Part shown: piece after piece, positions 62,201 through 64,000 of the stretch
Position numbering within the stretch: the first letter of the stretch is position 1
How the letters are laid out: every line of letters begins with the position of its first letter
Assembly: GCF_032191465.1 (NCBI RefSeq)
Contig: NZ_JAQOUE010000001.1
Location: forward strand, 806,001-870,000
Source of the DNA: Candidatus Nitronereus thalassa
GTDB lineage: Bacteria; Nitrospirota; Nitrospiria; Nitrospirales; UBA8639
Direction: 5' to 3'
Length of the DNA stretch: 64,000 nucleotides
Notes under the pieces: model-generated
What the model was told of the DNA's origin: nothing
Databases searched by the model: none
What the model saw: the letters and a program-made list of their open reading frames with translations, nothing else
Program-made: the position numbers and the translations under genes

Positions 62201-64000
62201 TGACGCTCGCGGGTAATCCAAAGGTAGCGGCAGGACGGGAATGGCTCCATGGAGTTGCTCACGCCAATACTCCCACAACCGTTCACCATCTGGGCCAGTT
62301 AGACGATCAGCTTGCCACCGGACAAAGTTGGAATAGTTCGACCCCACAGGCTCAAGGGAGGATTCGCACCCATGTTTTTCAGCGACATACAGTTGGCGAA
62401 GTTCGTCGACCAATATCGACATGGACCACATATCCATCACCAAATGATGGACCGCGATGAAAAGAATGGCTTCCTGATCCCCACGACAAAACACGTGCAC
62501 TCGAAACACAGGCCCGTGCTCTAAATCAAAGGGTCGATACGCCTCCTCTTCAAGCCTCGCCTGAAACACTTCAGGAGAATCTTCAGAGGCATCAATGAGA
62601 TTAAACATTTCATCGTGATACGGTCCCACCGTTTGCCGAAGAAGTCCTCCTGTTTCCAGAAAGGTAGTTCGCAACACGGAATGTCGAGCAATGAGGGTCT
62701 GTACGGCCTTCTGAAAAGCCGGTACGTCGAACGCACCAGATACCCGGGCGGTAAAACGAATTTGATAGACATCGATTTCTGGTTGTTCTCGCTGAAGGAT
62801 CCAAAGTCCTTGTTGACCATAGGAAAGCGACTCGTCAGGGATCATGGGTGGGGAATCTTGACCCGGGCTGACAGTCCCTTCAAAGGACACATCTCTCTGA
62901 ACCATGCGCTGATGAGATGGAACGGTAAGGCCATCAGCAGCAGAATAATTTATTTGGCATTCAATCTCGTGAGCTAACTCATTGAGGGAAACTTCATCCA
63001 TCAACAGAGAAAACGGCACCATCACTCCGAAACCTTTTTCAATATGCTGTCTGAGGGAAAATAGCATCAAGGAATCCAATCCAAGCGTCACCAGTTTTTC
63101 ATGGACAGGCACATTGTGAGTACTCTGGTGAAGAAGGCGGGCAAGGATGTATTGAAGGTGGTCCTGAATTGTTGCCCTTCGATCCTTGGTCGAAAGGGTG
63201 AGCAGTTCATGCACCGAGAGATGAACCGCCTCCTCTGTGGTACTGGAGGGACTCACTCTATTCTCGACAATGACGTGCAATTGTCCAGCCAGATAGGCCT
63301 GACGACAAGCCTGACGTTGGACCTTGCCGCTGGACGTTTTGGGAATCGTTCCTGCACGCACCAACACGACTGCCAAGGTGTGAAGATGATGTTCCTCAGC
63401 CACGGATCGTCGAATAGTCTCAACGATTTTATCCGTGTCTTGTCCTTTCCCCTCACGCCTGAGTTCTTGCACGATGACGAGTTTTTCTTCGCCATCTTGT
63501 TCAATGGAGAACGCAATTCCCGCTCCTTGGCGCAAAGATTCATGACTCCGTTCAACGGTACGTTCTATATCCTGCGGATAAAAATTGCTGCCGCGGATAA
63601 TGATGAGATCTTTCAATCGCCCGGTGACAAACAACTGGTCATCACGAAGGAATCCGAGATCACCTGTACGCAGGAATGGACCCTGCAGCCTATCAGCCAG
63701 AAAAGCGTTATAGGTATGGGTGGTTTCCTGTTCCCGATTCCAATATCCTTTCGCGACACTGGGACCAGCCACCCAAATTTCACCCACTGTGCCAGAGATA
63801 CACGGGTGCAAGGTGACTGGATCCACGATCTCCACCTTCATCCCGAAATCAACTCGCCCACTCCCCACAAGAGCTTTGCCCAAAGGATCATTGGATTCCA
63901 CCTCCAGAACCTGATTCATTTCCAGTGCCTGAGAGCTAACCGTGATGGTGGGAGGAATCTCCGACTTTGGCTTCGCTGACACTTTCAAGGTAGATTCCGC
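56258..64000 (-). CDS. Lipopeptide synthetase (FAAL-ACP-C-A-PCP-C-A-PCP), N-terminus cut by window edge
   Basis: At least 2580 residues, open to the right edge, so the start is outside. The visible start AESTLKVS matches the C-terminal part of a fatty-acyl-AMP ligase (GPFLRTGDLGFLRDDQLFVT, TIPKTSSGKVQRQACR). An acyl carrier follows (LGLDSLMLF, ~303), then C (HHLVMDMWS, ~514), A1 (YTSGSTGSPKG, ~1006), PCP (GGHSLLAIQ, ~1416), C (HHLITDTWS, ~1612), A2 (YTSGSTGQPKG, ~2099) and PCP (GGHSLLANHM, ~2513). A1 pocket: D-P-F-R-I-G-G-T-Y, not assigned. A2 pocket: D-I-L-Q-F-G-L-I-W, one step from the glycine code DILQLGLIWK. A fatty acid is activated, joined to residue 1 and then glycine, and passed to the Asn-type protein. 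Confidence 0.93.
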   Translation of the reverse strand, partial: AESTLKVSAKPKSEIPPTITVSSQALEMNQVLEVESNDPLGKALVGSGRVDFGMKVEIVDPVTLHPCISGTVGEIWVAGPSVAKGYWNREQETTHTYNAFLADRLQGPFLRTGDLGFLRDDQLFVTGRLKDLIIIRGSNFYPQDIERTVERSHESLRQGAGIAFSIEQDGEEKLVIVQELRREGKGQDTDKIVETIRRSVAEEHHLHTLAVVLVRAGTIPKTSSGKVQRQACRQAYLAGQLHVIVENRVSPSSTTEEAVHLSVHELLTLSTKDRRATIQDHLQYILARLLHQSTHNVPVHEKLVTLGLDSLMLFSLRQHIEKGFGVMVPFSLLMDEVSLNELAHEIECQINYSAADGLTVPSHQRMVQRDVSFEGTVSPGQDSPPMIPDESLSYGQQGLWILQREQPEIDVYQIRFTARVSGAFDVPAFQKAVQTLIARHSVLRTTFLETGGLLRQTVGPYHDEMFNLIDASEDSPEVFQARLEEEAYRPFDLEHGPVFRVHVFCRGDQEAILFIAVHHLVMDMWSMSILVDELRQLYVAEKHGCESSLEPVGSNYSNFVRWQADRLTGPDGERLWEYWREQLHGAIPVLPLPLDYPRASDHNVEGATHSFRLSASLTQKLHTLARQQGTTLYVVLLSALQVLLSRLSGQDDILVGSPVAGRTKSEFEPVIGYFVNILPFRARLDDNPSFASLIARNHQTVIRGLDHQDFPFPLLVERMALKRDPNVPPLCQVMLVHERPQRMTQEGFSSFILGESDARIKFGNTELTPYPLKRRSSEMDVSLIITEVNGEIQAAIQYRAALFTPARIERMARQWETLCEAMVASPTARLSEISLLSTTEQQRMIVDWNQTQTEYPKFSSIQEIFEDRVREQPDRAAVIFEGDTLTYGELNDRANQVGYSLQERGVKPGQLVGICFERSLEMIIGMLGILKAGGAYVPLDPEYPEERLRFMIEDACLEVLLTQEQFRSRLTHDALDLICLDLEWKHFERFPIANLPCTVSSEGLAYVMYTSGSTGSPKGVCIPHRGVVSLVKGTDFVQFDPDQVFLQLAPVAFDPSTFEIWGALLNGARLVLFPPHPPTFDELGRIILAHEITTMRLPTDMFHRIVETRVQVLTPLHQLIVGGDVLSASHVRKALKALPRCRLVNGYGPTENTTYTCCYGMQGNGLEENSVPIGRPIANTQVYILDAHLQPVPVGVVGELYIGGDGLALGYLQRPDLTAERFISHPLTGHSESPNDSLGARLYKTGDMACYREDGVMEFRGRVDLQVKVRGHRVELQEVEASIRQHPNIQEAIVAYKEIPRHTLAENDNSAHLNEQGFVAYVVLVEGESTLSNTTLQNFLKSKLPSHMIPVWTMVLEQLPRLPNKKVDRQALPLPDRAASQSSGLSRRPRDPIEESISEIWRDVLGLAEIRLEDNFFNLGGHSLLAIQVLSRVKSVFHVELPVRSLFENPTLEGFSARVIETQQQSHKALKHPSETVSQEGEKALSFSQERIWFLSQLDQDGRAYALPLAVRLTGPLQLQIFKASIHEIFRRHEVLRTTIQTKNGLPILLIHPFEATPLTLVDLPDIPAHEKESELQRRVKQEIQQPFDVGRGPLARITLFRFHDNDHVLFVNMHHLITDTWSLSLFFQELGALYPAFCAGLPSPLPKLAFQYTDYAHWQREWLRGGELETQLAYWTDRLANASSVLRLPTDYPRPVRQTFRGARETQALPSQLVEQIMTICRQEGVTFFMVLLAAFKVLLFRYTGQDDVLVGIPVANRRWLDAEKLIGPFVNTLVLRTDLSGDPSFRNLLARVKERTLEAYAHQDLPVERLVEALQPQRDLSRTPLFQVMFSMPNVPMPTLQLKDVSVEVLPLDRGGAQFDLTMYVPDIPGQGHEVILEYNADLFEVDTIKRMQGHYQTLLQHMIEDFDCSIGEAAMLTEAERQQLLVDWNDTVADHSSECLLQQMFESQAKRTSDRVAIVCGEVSLTYSELNQQANKVAHHLRKLGIVSESLVGIFLDRSVDMLIALLGVLKAGGAYVPLDPAYPEDRVLAMLKDSQVPLVLTQDSLLSRLPTFSSISNGSARSYAGPVVVTMSNGKWTQESSDNPDVAISSGTPAYVMYTSGSTGQPKGVLISHRALANFMHAMQHEPGLGIHDRLLAVTNLSFDISILELFLPLVVGAQVVLASRETSADGNKLNRLLEESRATVMQATPTTWQLLVQAGWMPTKGFRAFCGGEALSRALANQLLAKGVELWNLYGPTETTIWSATHRVVPGDEVVPIGHPIANTQLYILDANLHPVPIGISGELYIGGAGLALGYLNQPDLTSKNFVPNPFRKESKTKLYKTGDLTKYRSDGTIEFLGRLDSQTKIRGFRVELEEIEAVLNSHPLVQVSVVVVREQESDNHVRSYESVDQDMQLVAYLLMQDLLKPHEVANGVQHESLVEPSRMAELRDFVKKSLPDFMVPSRFVVLDKFPLTPNGKIDRHNLPHPEEPSYLPTTYVPAQNSLQGKLVQLWMKMLGVSCVGVNDNFFELGGHSLLANHMLARVFTDQGIEVSVSTFFERPTIEHLAKYIETMRWLAETQSLNPYVTSSDREDNVL

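Noticed and set aside
63101-63979. Plus-strand frame of 292 codons opposite the FAAL domain
   Set aside because: The minus strand encodes a clear FAAL/ACP domain here; long antisense frames are expected from codon bias.
1-64000. tRNA, rRNA and CRISPR arrays
   Set aside because: No T-loop GGTTCGAATCC-type sequence, ribosomal RNA stretch or regularly spaced repeats were seen by eye.

Overview
The window looks like a chromosomal stretch of a Gram-negative, heme-synthesising bacterium. I infer a Nitrospira-type member of Nitrospirota. The grounds are: base composition near half GC; two-subunit pyruvate carboxylase genes; a molybdate uptake operon headed by an outer-membrane barrel; PEP-CTERM proteins ending in a VPEPSTLLLLGTGLAG-type tail with sigma-54 promoters; CopC/CopD; and several FmdB-like or other small zinc-ribbon proteins. 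No rRNA or tRNA gene was seen, so this assignment is an inference.

Layout. 1-4.6 kb is accessory-looking: the start of a phage-tail/VgrG-like hub gene cut by the left edge, a small membrane protein, a 5'-truncated second copy of modC, a DEAD-box RNA helicase and a HEPN-like protein. The truncated and intact modC copies form 983-bp direct repeats on either side of the helicase and HEPN genes. 4.85-10.5 kb is a molybdate module on the minus strand: an XRE-PBP regulator, then barrel porin, modA, modB, modC. Inverted repeats with a common 8-base core lie on the predicted promoters of both the regulator and the porin.

10.7-39.8 kb is mostly housekeeping: PepF, a stand-alone Lrp-type ligand domain, a cytochrome c lipoprotein, queC, a DksA/TraR protein, apt, acylphosphatase, hemG, hemE and small conserved proteins on the minus strand. 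These are followed by a phosphate-binding-like protein, the two pyruvate carboxylase subunits, a lipoprotein-like hydrolase, a membrane MutS-like ATPase divergent from prmA, a cyclase, an exported MsrA, a uracil-DNA glycosylase, CopD/CopC, a trypsin-PDZ protease, an HDOD-GAF signalling protein and TPR/DsrE-like small proteins.

39.9-42.4 kb is a small accessory island: a PIN-domain nuclease-like protein translationally coupled to a large partner of unknown family, a 49-codon ORF, and an IS1595-type transposase. 42.5-49.5 kb holds a STAS protein, a TPR-2OG oxygenase, rpoD with a strong terminator, a long non-coding leader, a MOP/ANKH-like membrane protein and an XRE-type regulator. 50.0-51.85 kb carries two PEP-CTERM paralogues, each with a canonical -24/-12 promoter and a similar GGGCCTCAT hairpin after it.

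51.9-64 kb (minus strand, open at the right edge) is a non-ribosomal lipopeptide assembly line. It reads FAAL-ACP-C-A-PCP-C-A-PCP in the first protein and docking-C-A-PCP-TE in the second. From the pocket residues I read the second A domain as glycine-type, the last as asparagine-type, and the first as unassigned. The predicted product is an acylated peptide ending in Gly-Asn. This cluster is the most interesting content, followed by the PIN/partner pair and the molybdate operator pair.
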